64,000 bases of DNA from Erythrobacter sp. (GTDB lineage: Bacteria; Pseudomonadota; Alphaproteobacteria; Sphingomonadales; Sphingomonadaceae). The notes below the pieces were generated by a model. That model did no database searches and was not told the origin of the DNA. It saw only the letters and a program-made list of their open reading frames with translations. The stretch is taken from contig DAICXZ010000005.1 of NCBI GenBank assembly GCA_027311945.1, forward strand, positions 1-64,000, read 5' to 3'. Below, piece by piece: positions 33,531 through 41,768 of this stretch (its first letter is position 1; each line of letters starts with the position of its first letter). The position numbers and the translations under genes are program-made.

Positions 33531-34063
33531 GCCCCGGCCTTGCGCAGTTCTTCGAGGATCGTGCTGACCTGCTCGGGACGGATATCGCCGATATGCTGGT
33601 AGGTAATGCGCCCCTGCCCGTCGATCACGAATGTCTCCGGCACGCCCGAGGAGCCGAGCGAAAGCTGCACTTCGGAAATGTCGTCGCGCCCGATGCGGGC
33701 GAAGGGATTGCCATAAGTGGCAAGGAAACGGTCCACGTCCTCCTCGCGGTCGCGGATCGCTACGCCCACGATCGTGGCACCGGCCCGCTCAAGCTCAGCG
33801 AGCTGCGGGGCCTCGGCCGCGCACGGAACGCACCAGCTGGCGAAGATGTTGAGCAGCTTGGGCTTGCCATCCGCCAGATCGGCACTCGAAAGCGCCGGAC
33901 GGCTGGCCGTTGCGGCGGGCAGATCGAAGGCGGGAATCCCCTGCCCGATCATCGCGCTCTTTACGAATTCGTCCTTGGGCTGGCTCAGCTGATAGGCGAA
34001 CAGCCCGAACAGGAAGGCAGCAATGCCGACCAGCACCCACAGGCCGATCCGGACTTTCCTCAT
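33527..34063 (-). CDS. ccmG: Thiol:disulfide interchange protein CcmG/DsbE
   Basis: This 178-residue membrane-anchored thioredoxin-fold protein has an N-terminal anchor KVRIGLWVLVGIAAFLFGLF, active site FASWCVPCAAEAPQL and the cis-proline loop SSGVPETFVID. It keeps the apocytochrome/CcmH thiols reduced in the periplasm. The ATG 34063 overlaps the ccmF stop as ATGA; the longer ORF in the track starts within ccmF. Confidence 0.92.
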   Translation of the reverse strand: MRKVRIGLWVLVGIAAFLFGLFAYQLSQPKDEFVKSAMIGQGIPAFDLPAATASRPALSSADLADGKPKLLNIFASWCVPCAAEAPQLAELERAGATIVGVAIRDREEDVDRFLATYGNPFARIGRDDISEVQLSLGSSGVPETFVIDGQGRITYQHIGDIRPEQVSTILEELRKAGA

Positions 34064-36012
34064 GCGCTTGCCTCCTGCTCTTCGCGGCGTTCGGCCAGCT
34101 TGCCCTTCGCCGAACGGCGGCGCAGATCGCCTGCCACGCGCCCGACCAGCGCCAGCGAGCCGCCCAGAGCGATCAGCAGGCCGCCATACCAGATCCAGGT
34201 GACAAACGGCTTCCACCACAGGCGGAGCTGCCAGCGCCCATCCTGCGTTTGGTTGCCGATGGCGACATACAGCTGGCCATTCCAGCGCGTGATAAGTGCC
34301 ACTTCGCTGGTCTCCTGCGGCGGGGTCCAGAAATGACGGGCCTGCGGACGCGCATCGCGCCATTCGCCGCCTTGATAGGAGACCTTCATTTCGGCCTCCA
34401 TCGCAACCCAGTTCGGGCCTGCGGCGGGCTTCACCGCATCGAGCCGCGCCTGCCACGGGCCGATATTCACCACATCGCCAACGTTGGAAGCGATCAGGCG
34501 CTCCTGCTGGAACGCGCTATCGGCAGACATCCCGAACAGCGCCACAGCGAGCCCGAAATGGCCGATGCACATGCCCCAGACCGCAATCGGCAACCGGCGC
34601 AGCGAACGCCCACGCAGCGGCACGAAGCTCGACACGGCCACCGCGACCGAAAGCGCGAGACCGAGCAATGCGAGCAGTGAAATGTCGCTCAGCAGCGCAG
34701 CCGCAACAAGAACCGCCAGCCCCAGCGCGGCGGCAATCAGAACCGGCCACTTCACGCGAGCGAACGAATCCTTCCGCCAGCGCAGCAGCGGGCCGATCAC
34801 CAGCACTGCCAGCATCGGATAGAAGAAGATCGCGCCAACCGGATCAAAGTAAGGCGGCCCCACGGAAACCTTCACGTCGAAGGCTTCGGTCAGCAGCGGA
34901 TAGAGCGTACCCAGCAGCACAATGCCGAGGATCGCCGAGAGCATCACGTTGTTGACCACCAGCGCGCCCTCACGGCTCATCGGCGAGAAGCGCTCGCCTT
35001 CCGAGACAGTGCTGGCGCGGGTGGCGAACACGGCCAGCGCGCCGCCGATATTGATCGCCAGCAGCGCCAGGATGAAGCTGCCGCGCTCGGGGTCGACCGC
35101 AAAGGCGTGGACGCTGGTAAGAATGCCGGAGCGGACGAGGAAGGTGCCGACCATGCTCATCGAAAAGGCCACCACGCCGAGCATGATGGTCCATGTCCGC
35201 AAGGCATCGCGCGCGGCGAGGACCGAGGCCGAATGCAGCAAGGCCGTCGCCGCCAGCCACGGCATCAGCGAGGCATTCTCGACCGGGTCCCAGAACCACC
35301 AGCCGCCCCAGCCCAGCTCATAGTAAGCCCAGTACGATCCGGCGGTGATGCCGATGGTGAGAAATATCCACGCGCCCAGCACCCAGGGCCGCATCACGCG
35401 GGCAAACTCGGGCGTGACCGAACGGGTCAACAGCGCGCCCACGGCAAAGCTGAAGGCCACCGACAGGCCGACGTAGCCGACGTAAAGCGTGGGTGGATGG
35501 AACGCGAGGCCGATGTCCTGCAACAGCGGGTTAAGCCCGTTGCCCTCGGGCGGCACGGGCACGAGCCGCTCGAACGGGTTGGAGGACAGCAGCAGGAAGG
35601 CATAGAAGCCCAGTCCGACAAAGGCCTGCGCGCCGAGCGTCGCCAGCATGGTCCGCTCGGGCAGGCGGCGCTCGATCAGCGCAATCGCCCCGCCCGCCAG
35701 CGCCATCACCGTGACCCACAGCAGCATCGAGCCCTCGTGGTTGCCCCAGGCTCCGGCCAGCTTGAAGATCAGCGGTTTCATCGAGTGCGAGTTGTTCGCC
35801 ACCAGCAACACCGACAGATCGGTCAGCGCGAAAACATAGAGCAGGCACAGGAATGAAAGCCCGCACAGCCCCGCCTGCAGCACTGCCGCAGGACGCACGA
35901 CGCCCGCCAGCGGATGACCGTTCTCGCCAGCGCCGAGCAAGCCGCCCAACAGCTGCAAGGCAGCGAGCGCGGCGGCGAGCCACAGCGCGGCAAGACCGAT
36001 CTCGGGAATCAT
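34060..36012 (-). CDS. ccmF: Heme lyase CcmF
   Basis: This 650-residue polytopic membrane protein has the tryptophan-rich WWD motif (WGGWWFWDPVENASLMPWLA) and histidine-bearing loops that hold heme for transfer from holo-CcmE to apocytochrome c. Length is usual for CcmF. It lies between ccmE and ccmG with ATGA-type overlaps at both junctions, so the operon is strongly coupled translationally. Confidence 0.95.
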   Translation of the reverse strand: MIPEIGLAALWLAAALAALQLLGGLLGAGENGHPLAGVVRPAAVLQAGLCGLSFLCLLYVFALTDLSVLLVANNSHSMKPLIFKLAGAWGNHEGSMLLWVTVMALAGGAIALIERRLPERTMLATLGAQAFVGLGFYAFLLLSSNPFERLVPVPPEGNGLNPLLQDIGLAFHPPTLYVGYVGLSVAFSFAVGALLTRSVTPEFARVMRPWVLGAWIFLTIGITAGSYWAYYELGWGGWWFWDPVENASLMPWLAATALLHSASVLAARDALRTWTIMLGVVAFSMSMVGTFLVRSGILTSVHAFAVDPERGSFILALLAINIGGALAVFATRASTVSEGERFSPMSREGALVVNNVMLSAILGIVLLGTLYPLLTEAFDVKVSVGPPYFDPVGAIFFYPMLAVLVIGPLLRWRKDSFARVKWPVLIAAALGLAVLVAAALLSDISLLALLGLALSVAVAVSSFVPLRGRSLRRLPIAVWGMCIGHFGLAVALFGMSADSAFQQERLIASNVGDVVNIGPWQARLDAVKPAAGPNWVAMEAEMKVSYQGGEWRDARPQARHFWTPPQETSEVALITRWNGQLYVAIGNQTQDGRWQLRLWWKPFVTWIWYGGLLIALGGSLALVGRVAGDLRRRSAKGKLAERREEQEASA

Positions 36013-36482
36013 TCGAGCGTCGCTTCCACCTGCTTGCGGACCTGCTCCTGGGTCATCCCGTCCAGCTCCTTGGGCATGTAATTTTCGTCGTGCTTGGCGA
36101 GCAGGTTATCGGCAACGAACACGCCGTCGGCACTCATCTTGCCCTCGGCCACCACGCCCGAGCCCTCGACGAACAGCGCCGGGGCGATGCCGGTGAAGCT
36201 GACCGGCACCTTGGCCGTGCCGTCTTCGACGATAAAGCGGATGGTGGTCCCGTCAGGCTGTTCTTCGATCGAGCCCATCTCGACCATACCGCCCAGCCGC
36301 ACGCCCTGATCGGGAGCAGGCGCTTCGGCGATAATCTCGCTCGGCAGGTAAAAATAGCTCGCCTGATTGCGCAGCGCCCAGGCCGCGAGCAGCCCCGCCC
36401 CGATCAGCGCCACCAGCGCGAGCGACAGCAACACCAGCCGCTGATGCTTCGGCTTGAGACCCTTGGTTGCACTGTCGGTCAT
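36009..36482 (-). CDS. ccmE: Heme chaperone CcmE
   Basis: This 157-residue protein has a basic N-terminus, one membrane anchor (RLVLLSLALVALIGAGLLAA) and an OB-fold periplasmic domain. The heme-binding motif LLAKHDENYMPKE contains the covalent histidine and the ligand tyrosine. It ferries heme from CcmC to CcmF. ATG 36482 overlaps the ccmD stop. The 317-residue ORF listed is an out-of-frame extension into ccmC. Confidence 0.95.
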   Translation of the reverse strand: MTDSATKGLKPKHQRLVLLSLALVALIGAGLLAAWALRNQASYFYLPSEIIAEAPAPDQGVRLGGMVEMGSIEEQPDGTTIRFIVEDGTAKVPVSFTGIAPALFVEGSGVVAEGKMSADGVFVADNLLAKHDENYMPKELDGMTQEQVRKQVEATLE

Positions 36483-36619
36483 TTCCGGCGACTCTCCTCG
36501 CGGCGCCTTTCGGCCGCGCGCATGCTGGCGAAGCTCCACCCCGCCAGCGCCAGCGTACCAATAAGGCAAATCGCATATGCCGCATAGACGAAGTCCATCA
36601 TGTCGAGCGTTTCGCGCAT
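36479..36619 (-). CDS. ccmD: Small heme exporter protein CcmD
   Basis: This 46-residue single-helix protein (MRETLDMMDFVYAAYAICLI) is followed by a basic tail RAAERRREESRRK. CcmD helps release holo-CcmE from the CcmABC complex. It is too short for confident assignment from sequence alone, but its position between ccmC and ccmE, with one-base and ATGA overlaps, is diagnostic. Confidence 0.88.
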   Translation of the reverse strand: MRETLDMMDFVYAAYAICLIGTLALAGWSFASMRAAERRREESRRK

Positions 36620-37368
36620 CAGGCTTCTCCTGCCGTGGCTTGGGCCAGTTCGGCCTTCTGGGCCTTGCGGCGCAGTCGCGCCTCGGCCTGAGCATCGGCG
36701 AGGATCGCGCGCATGCGTGCAAAAACGACGCCGCCGAACAGCAGCGAGAAACCGAGCACGCTGGCGAGCAGCGGATAGAGATAGATCGGATCGATCGCCG
36801 AATTGCCCATCGTAATCGAGGGGGGCTGGTGCAGCGAGTTCCACCACACCACCGAGCGGTTAATGATCGGCACGTTGATCGCGCCAACCAGCCCGAAAAT
36901 CGCCGCGATCCGGCTCGACGAGCCTTCGCGGGCCAGCGCATTGGTGAGCGCCATATAGCCAAGATAGAGGAACAGCAGCACCAGCATCGAGGTCAGCCGT
37001 CCGTCCCACACCCACCATGTACCCCAGGTCGGGCGGCCCCAGATCGAACCGCTGGCAAGGCACAGGAAGGCAAACACCGCCCCCGGCACCGCTACTGCCC
37101 GCGCCGAAATTGCGGCCAGCGGGTGACGCCAGACCAGTTCAACAAGGCTGGCGATGGCAATTGCCGTCCAGCCGCCCATGCCGAGCCAGGCAGCCGGCAG
37201 GTGGACGAACAGGATCTTCACCGAATCGCCCATCAGCCGGTCGGGCGGAGCCGTGGTCCAGCCCCAGACCAGCGCCGCGGCAGTCACCAGCAGCCCGCCC
37301 ACCAGCAAGGGCATGGTGAACCAGCGGGCGATTTTCAGGAACCGGGCGGGGTTGGCGTAGCCGTGCAT
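36619..37368 (-). CDS. ccmC: Heme-handling membrane protein CcmC
   Basis: This 249-residue six-helix protein has the WWD domain (SGSIWGRPTWGTWWVWDGRL) and conserved histidines (LFVHLPAAW, NSLHQPP) that load heme onto CcmE. It is the first gene of the local operon. The CcmAB ABC components are not in the window and must be encoded elsewhere if the system I pathway works here. Upstream lies an 85-base gap to the amino-acid dehydrogenase gene. Confidence 0.94.
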   Translation of the reverse strand: MHGYANPARFLKIARWFTMPLLVGGLLVTAAALVWGWTTAPPDRLMGDSVKILFVHLPAAWLGMGGWTAIAIASLVELVWRHPLAAISARAVAVPGAVFAFLCLASGSIWGRPTWGTWWVWDGRLTSMLVLLFLYLGYMALTNALAREGSSSRIAAIFGLVGAINVPIINRSVVWWNSLHQPPSITMGNSAIDPIYLYPLLASVLGFSLLFGGVVFARMRAILADAQAEARLRRKAQKAELAQATAGEA

Positions 37369-37453
37369 CTCTCGGACAAAGTCAACTTCTTGGCCGCATC
37401 AAGCGGTTCGTCCCTTTGGCATTAGTGCGCCGACAGAGCAAGGATAACCGGGG

Positions 37454-38536
37454 CTATTCCCCGCGACCAATGGCCTTGCGCGCCATGCTGTCTGCCACCT
37501 CATGCGCGCCGGTGCCTGTACGCTCGCTTTCCTGCCAGATCGCGGTGAGCGTGGTGCCGATGCCTTCGATCCGCTCCATCACGGTGCTGGCCGAGCAGCT
37601 CTCGCCCGCGCGCCGGGCGAGATATTCGAGGCCGACGTTGATGATGCCGCCCGCGTTGATCACATAGTCCGGCGCGTAGAGAATGCCGCGTTCGCGCAGC
37701 ATTTCGCCGTGCTCGGCACGGGCCAGCTGGTTGTTCGCGCCGCCTGCCACAATCGCGCAGTCGAGTTGCGGGATGCTCGCATCGTCGAGAATCGCGCCTA
37801 GTGCATTGGGGCTGAACACGTCGCAGGCGACCTGCATGATCTCTTCGGTGGGCACGCAGCTGCCGCCCAGCTCCGCTGCCAGTGCTTCGGCTCTGGCGCT
37901 GTCGATATCGGCCAGCGTCACCCGCGCGCCCTCGCCCGCCAACAGCCTCGCCACGCCGCCGCCGACCGAGCCGCAGCCCTGCACCGCGACATGAACCCCG
38001 TCCATGTCAGCGCGGCCAAGCCGGTGCGCTACGGCGGCCTTGATGCCAAGATAGATACCACGCGCGGTGTAGGGGCCGGGATCACCGCCCGCCTGACCTG
38101 CGGCAACGGGTAGACCGCAGACATGCTCGGTGCGCTGGTGGATCGCTTCCATGTCAGCCTCGCTCGCGCCAACATCCTCGGCGGTGACATAGGCCCCGCC
38201 AAGCGCCTCTACCGCAGCGCCAAAGGCGGCGAGCATCTCGGGCGTCTTGGTCCGCTGCTCGTCGAGCAGAACCACCGCCTTGCCCCCGCCCAGCGGCAGG
38301 CCTGCAAGCGCATTCTTGTAGCTCATCCCGCGCGACAGGCGCAGCGCATCGCGCACAGAGGCCAGGGGCTGCGGATAGTGCCAGAAGCGTGTGCCACCCG
38401 CGCCGGGGCCGAGATGAGTCGAATGCAGCGCAATTATCGCGGTGAGCCCCGAGGCACGGTCGTGGATGACCTCGACGCGCTCGTGCTCGTCAAAATCGGG
38501 CATGGTCCAGATGGCGGCAGAGCCGGGCGCAGTCAT
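37454..38536 (-). CDS. Glu/Leu/Phe/Val dehydrogenase, leucine dehydrogenase-like
   Basis: This 360-residue NAD-dependent amino acid dehydrogenase has the substrate-binding lysine segment AGLPLGGGKAVVL, the catalytic region TAEDVGASEADMEAIH, and the dinucleotide fold VAVQGCGSVGGGVARLLAGE. It matches leucine/valine/phenylalanine dehydrogenases that oxidatively deaminate branched-chain or aromatic amino acids to 2-oxo acids. The start is ATG 38536; the ORF track start includes the antisense of tRNA-His. It could run in catabolism or NADH supply; substrate is not decidable here. Confidence 0.88.
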   Translation of the reverse strand: MTAPGSAAIWTMPDFDEHERVEVIHDRASGLTAIIALHSTHLGPGAGGTRFWHYPQPLASVRDALRLSRGMSYKNALAGLPLGGGKAVVLLDEQRTKTPEMLAAFGAAVEALGGAYVTAEDVGASEADMEAIHQRTEHVCGLPVAAGQAGGDPGPYTARGIYLGIKAAVAHRLGRADMDGVHVAVQGCGSVGGGVARLLAGEGARVTLADIDSARAEALAAELGGSCVPTEEIMQVACDVFSPNALGAILDDASIPQLDCAIVAGGANNQLARAEHGEMLRERGILYAPDYVINAGGIINVGLEYLARRAGESCSASTVMERIEGIGTTLTAIWQESERTGTGAHEVADSMARKAIGRGE

Positions 38537-38579
38537 GTCGGGAATCCCCAGTGCAAGAGCCTGCAATGCTGGGAGAAAA

Positions 38580-38657
38580 TGGGGCGATCGAGGGGTCTCG
38601 AACCCCCGACCTCCGGTACCACAAACCGGCGCTCTAACCAACTGAGCTACGATCGCC
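38580..38657 (-). tRNA. tRNA-His (GTG)
   Basis: 78 bases including encoded CCA and an extra 5' G (G-1) facing C73. The acceptor is GCGATCG/CGATCGC, the anticodon stem CCGGT/ACCGG, the loop TTGTGGT with GTG anticodon, and the T arm GGGGGTTCGAGACCCCT. Retention of G-1:C73 is the canonical bacterial identity set. Confidence 0.94.
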
Positions 38658-38842
38658 ACATGCCAGCCAGGCATTGATCAATGCACGGGCTGTTACGTCC
38701 CTGTGCCAGCCGGTCAAGCGGCTTTCAGCACGGGCGAGCGCCTCTTGCACACACGCCCCGTTTTGCAAAGCGAAAATTGCGCAAAAGGTGCGACTATTGT
38801 TCATGCTTGAACCCTGCCCTGCGCGCACTATCACGCCGAGGC

Positions 38843-39484
38843 ATGACTCAACCCGGCTCCACCAGCCCCGAAGTGCTGCTCGAAACAACCGGCATGATGC
38901 GCATGCCCAACCCGCGGCTGGCGCTGTTTCAGGGGCCCGGTTTCCTCCCGCCCGAGCTGTGCGAGGAACTGATCGCCCTGATCGAGCGCGACCGGCGCCC
39001 CTCAACCATCGCCGACCCTAACGGCGACAATTACTTCCGCACCAGCGAAACCTGTGACCTTCCGGCCGACGAACCTGCCGTGATTGACCTCGAACAGCGG
39101 TTGTACACGCTCAACCGCATCGATCCGGCGCATGGCGAGCCGGTACAGGGGCAGCGCTATGCCGTGGGGCAGGAGTTCAAGCCGCACACCGACTATTTCG
39201 AGCCCGGCGGCGAGGACTTCCAGAAGTACTGCAACATCGCAGGCAACCGCACCTGGACGTTCATGATCTATCTGAACGATGTCGAGGCCGGGGGCGCGAC
39301 GCGGTTCAAGGTGATCGACAAGACGTTCAAGCCAGAAACAGGCCGCCTGCTGTGCTGGAACAACCGCCGCGACGATGGCAGCCCCAACCCGGTCACGCTG
39401 CATCACGGGATGAAGGTGCGCAAAGGCGTCAAATACGTGATTACCAAGTGGTATCGCGAGAAGCCATGGGGATGGAGCGAATGA
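38843..39484 (+). CDS. Prolyl 4-hydroxylase-like 2OG-Fe(II) oxygenase
   Basis: This 213-residue protein contains the P4Hc/2OG-FeII domain with iron ligands in FKPHTDYFEPG (HxD) and the distal histidine in VTLHHGMKVRKGVKYVITKW, where the following lysine binds 2-oxoglutarate. It should hydroxylate a protein or small-molecule substrate with O2 and 2OG. It starts at ATG 38843 and is the first gene of a three-gene operon linked by ATGA overlaps. Substrate is unknown. Confidence 0.88.
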   Translation: MTQPGSTSPEVLLETTGMMRMPNPRLALFQGPGFLPPELCEELIALIERDRRPSTIADPNGDNYFRTSETCDLPADEPAVIDLEQRLYTLNRIDPAHGEPVQGQRYAVGQEFKPHTDYFEPGGEDFQKYCNIAGNRTWTFMIYLNDVEAGGATRFKVIDKTFKPETGRLLCWNNRRDDGSPNPVTLHHGMKVRKGVKYVITKWYREKPWGWSE

Positions 39485-39789
39485 CCGGAGCCGTCTTCAT
39501 CTACCGCTGGCGCGTTGTGGCAGAGCACGAGGCGGCCTTTCTCGACCGCTGGCGGCGGGCGACGCGCGATCTCGGCACACGCGGCGGGTTGGGCTCGTTG
39601 ATCGGCAAGAACGCAGCGGGCGAGTTGGTGGCTATTGCCTTGTGGCCCGATGTCGAGAGCCGCGAGGCCGCATTCGCCACCACCGACGATGCCGAGCCGT
39701 GGCCCCCGTCCGAGCGGATCGCGACGGAGCAGATCGATCCGCTTTCCGACATGTGGAATCTCGAAGCCTGGAAGGACTTACACCGATGA
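39481..39789 (+). CDS. ABM-superfamily-like small protein
   Basis: This 102-residue protein (MTGAVFIYRWRVVAEHEAAF) fits a dimeric alpha-beta barrel of the antibiotic biosynthesis monooxygenase type: an N-terminal strand, the FLDRWRRATRDL helix and a central LVAIALWPDVESREAAF pattern. It has no cofactor motif. Its start overlaps the hydroxylase stop (ATGA) and its stop overlaps the next gene. The role is unknown; the shared operon suggests a related reaction or substrate handling. Confidence 0.65.
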   Translation: MTGAVFIYRWRVVAEHEAAFLDRWRRATRDLGTRGGLGSLIGKNAAGELVAIALWPDVESREAAFATTDDAEPWPPSERIATEQIDPLSDMWNLEAWKDLHR

Positions 39790-40235
39790 CAGCCTATCGC
39801 CGAGAGGGCTCCTGCCATTGTGGCTCCGTCCGCTTCACCGTGGAGTTTCCCGATGAGACGCTGCGCGGATCGCGCTGCAACTGCACGATCTGCGCGATGA
39901 AGGGCGCTGTAATGACCTATGTGCCACTCGAAGCCGTGACTGTGACGCAAGGCGAGGATTCGCTGGCCTGCTACAGCTTCAACACGGGCGTCGCCAAACA
40001 CCATTTTTGCAAGACATGCGGCATTCACTGCTTCCATCAGCCGCGCTCCGACCCGAATCTTTACGCGGTCAATGCCGCCACGTTGGAAGGTGTACGCCCC
40101 TACGAGGACTTCCCCGAGATATCGGTCAACAACGGCCAGACTCACCAGCTCGACAACGGCGGCGTGCGGCGGCTGGCAGGCTCGCTGCGGTTCACGCCCT
40201 CGCCCGATGGCAAGTGGCCGCACGAGGGTTGGTAG
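39786..40235 (+). CDS. GFA/CENP-V family zinc protein
   Basis: This 149-residue protein has the zinc-binding cysteine pattern of the glutathione-dependent formaldehyde-activating enzyme family: GSCHCGSVRF, SRCNCTICAMKG and FCKTCGIHCFHQ. The name is historical; most members have no proven catalytic role. It is the last gene of the operon with the 2OG oxygenase and the ABM-like protein, started by an ATGA overlap and followed by a strong bidirectional terminator. Confidence 0.87.
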   Translation: MTAYRREGSCHCGSVRFTVEFPDETLRGSRCNCTICAMKGAVMTYVPLEAVTVTQGEDSLACYSFNTGVAKHHFCKTCGIHCFHQPRSDPNLYAVNAATLEGVRPYEDFPEISVNNGQTHQLDNGGVRRLAGSLRFTPSPDGKWPHEGW

Positions 40236-40245
40236 CGCACAACGA

Positions 40246-40275
40246 AAAAGGGCGGCCCCGCAAGGCCGCCCTTTT
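40246..40275. terminator. Bidirectional intrinsic terminator
   Basis: AAAAGGGCGGCC, a short loop, and GGCCGCCCTTTT form a long GC stem with A/T tracts on both sides. It serves the + strand operon ending at 40235 and the minus strand rpmE ending at 40306. Confidence 0.88.
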
Positions 40276-40305
40276 CGAATAAACGCCAGTGCTGGCGCGG
40301 CTCGC

Positions 40306-40533
40306 TTACTTCTTCTTGAGCGAGAGACCGCCGAAACGCTGGTTGAACTTGGCCACGCGGCCACCGTCCTGAATACGCTGCGGACCGCCAGTCCAGGCCG
40401 GGTGGCTGGTCGGGTCGATCTCGAGGTTCATGGTGTCGCCTTCCTTGCCCCAGGTCGACTTGGTCTGGAACTCGGTACCATCGGTCATCTTGACGTTGAT
40501 GGTGTGGTAATCGGGATGAATATCGGCCTTCAT
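40306..40533 (-). CDS. rpmE: 50S ribosomal protein L31
   Basis: This 75-residue protein begins [20 protein letters not shown] and ends with a lysine tail, matching L31. It contains no cysteine at all, so it is the C-minus form that does not hold zinc, common in lineages that also regulate ribosome zinc storage. It stands alone between two terminator regions, downstream of fabZ on the same strand. Confidence 0.93.
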   Translation of the reverse strand: MKADIHPDYHTINVKMTDGTEFQTKSTWGKEGDTMNLEIDPTSHPAWTGGPQRIQDGGRVAKFNQRFGGLSLKKK

Positions 40534-40627
40534 GGCATTGGTCCTTCGTAGCCTCGAAGCGGTTCCGACCGCCTCAGCTGTAAATGGGAAGGCGCGCCCC
40601 TAGCGAAACGACGCGCAAAAAGCAAAC

Positions 40628-41077
40628 CTATTCCGGCGCATCAGCAATCATGGCTGTGAACTGCACTTCGCAGGTGGTCTTGCCTTCAACACTGGCCTTG
40701 CCGGCAAACTTGCAAACCTTGCTGCGCTGCTGGACAAAGCTGGCATCCAGCTCAAGCAGGCAACCCGGCGTAACCGGAGCGCGGAACTTAGCGCCCTCGA
40801 TGGCCATGAAGAACACCAGCTTGCCGCTGCCCGCCAACTCCAGCGTCTCCACAGCGAGGATGCCGGCGGCTTGTGCCAACGCCTCGATCTGGAGCACGCC
40901 CGGCATGATCGGAGCGCCGGGGAAGTGGCCCTGGAAGAACCCTTCGTTGAAGGTCACGCCCTTCACCGCCCGGATGGACTCGCCCTTGTTGAGCTCGACC
41001 ACCCGATCGACCAGCAGCATCGGATAGCGATGCGGCAGGGCGCTGAGGATCTTCGGGATGTCGTAGATGTCGCTCAT
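40628..41077 (-). CDS. fabZ: 3-hydroxyacyl-ACP dehydratase FabZ
   Basis: This 149-residue hot-dog fold enzyme dehydrates 3-hydroxyacyl-ACP. The active-site histidine lies in [21 protein letters not shown], together with the family glutamate. It follows ompH by 25 bases. In LPS-producing Gram-negatives lpxD and lpxA flank fabZ here, but they are absent, so this copy serves fatty-acid elongation only. Confidence 0.95.
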   Translation of the reverse strand: MSDIYDIPKILSALPHRYPMLLVDRVVELNKGESIRAVKGVTFNEGFFQGHFPGAPIMPGVLQIEALAQAAGILAVETLELAGSGKLVFFMAIEGAKFRAPVTPGCLLELDASFVQQRSKVCKFAGKASVEGKTTCEVQFTAMIADAPE

Positions 41078-41102
41078 GCGCCCTGCCCCGTCGATGCCTG
41101 TC

Positions 41103-41768
41103 TTAGCGGCCCGAAGTGGCCGGCTGGCCCTGAGCGCCCTGCGCAGCGGCGGCAGCTTCCTGCTGCTGACGCATTTCGCGCGGCACCCAGCCTTCGGGCG
41201 GAGTGACCTGCACGCTCGGAAGCGCGGTGTTGAGCTGGTTCAGCACGGCCTCGTTGAGGTTGTGCGAATTGTCGGCCCACAGCACGGTGTCGGGGCTGAG
41301 CACCAGCGTCACGCCAGCGGCCTGCGCGGCAGCCTGAACGGCGGCGCCAAGGCGGTCTTCGATCTGCTCGGTGACATAGGTTTCCGAACGTGAAACCGGG
41401 GCGAGGATCTGGTTCAGCTCGGCCTGGCCAGCCTGCTGCAGCTGCTGGATCTGCTGCGCCTGCTGCTGCAGGGCGGCCTGATCGGGATTCGCCGCCTGAC
41501 GTGCGGTCTGGAACGCAGTCATCAGCGGGTTGATCTGCGCCTGCAGCGCGGCACGGCGCTGCTCAGCCTGCTGGAGCTGTGCGGCAAAGGTCGTCTGCTG
41601 CGCGGTCTGCGCGCCCTGATAGGCCGACGAGTTGGCGATCACCGCCGGAAGGTTGACGATGCCCACCTTCTGCGCCGCCTGAGCCATGGCCGGAGCCGCA
41701 GCGAAAGGAGCGGCCAGCGAAGCGAAAGCGAGCCCTGCGGCAAGCGCGGTTTTGGTCAAAAGTTTCAT
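41103..41768 (-). CDS. OmpH/Skp family periplasmic chaperone
   Basis: This 221-residue secreted protein has a signal peptide ending APAMAQ, then [20 protein letters not shown] typical of Skp/OmpH. A glutamine-rich coiled coil follows ([20 protein letters not shown] and [20 protein letters not shown]), forming the tentacle-like arms that hold unfolded outer-membrane proteins. It is next to bamA by a one-base overlap. The C-terminal Q/A-rich extension is longer than in E. coli Skp. Confidence 0.9.
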   Translation of the reverse strand: MKLLTKTALAAGLAFASLAAPFAAAPAMAQAAQKVGIVNLPAVIANSSAYQGAQTAQQTTFAAQLQQAEQRRAALQAQINPLMTAFQTARQAANPDQAALQQQAQQIQQLQQAGQAELNQILAPVSRSETYVTEQIEDRLGAAVQAAAQAAGVTLVLSPDTVLWADNSHNLNEAVLNQLNTALPSVQVTPPEGWVPREMRQQQEAAAAAQGAQGQPATSGR

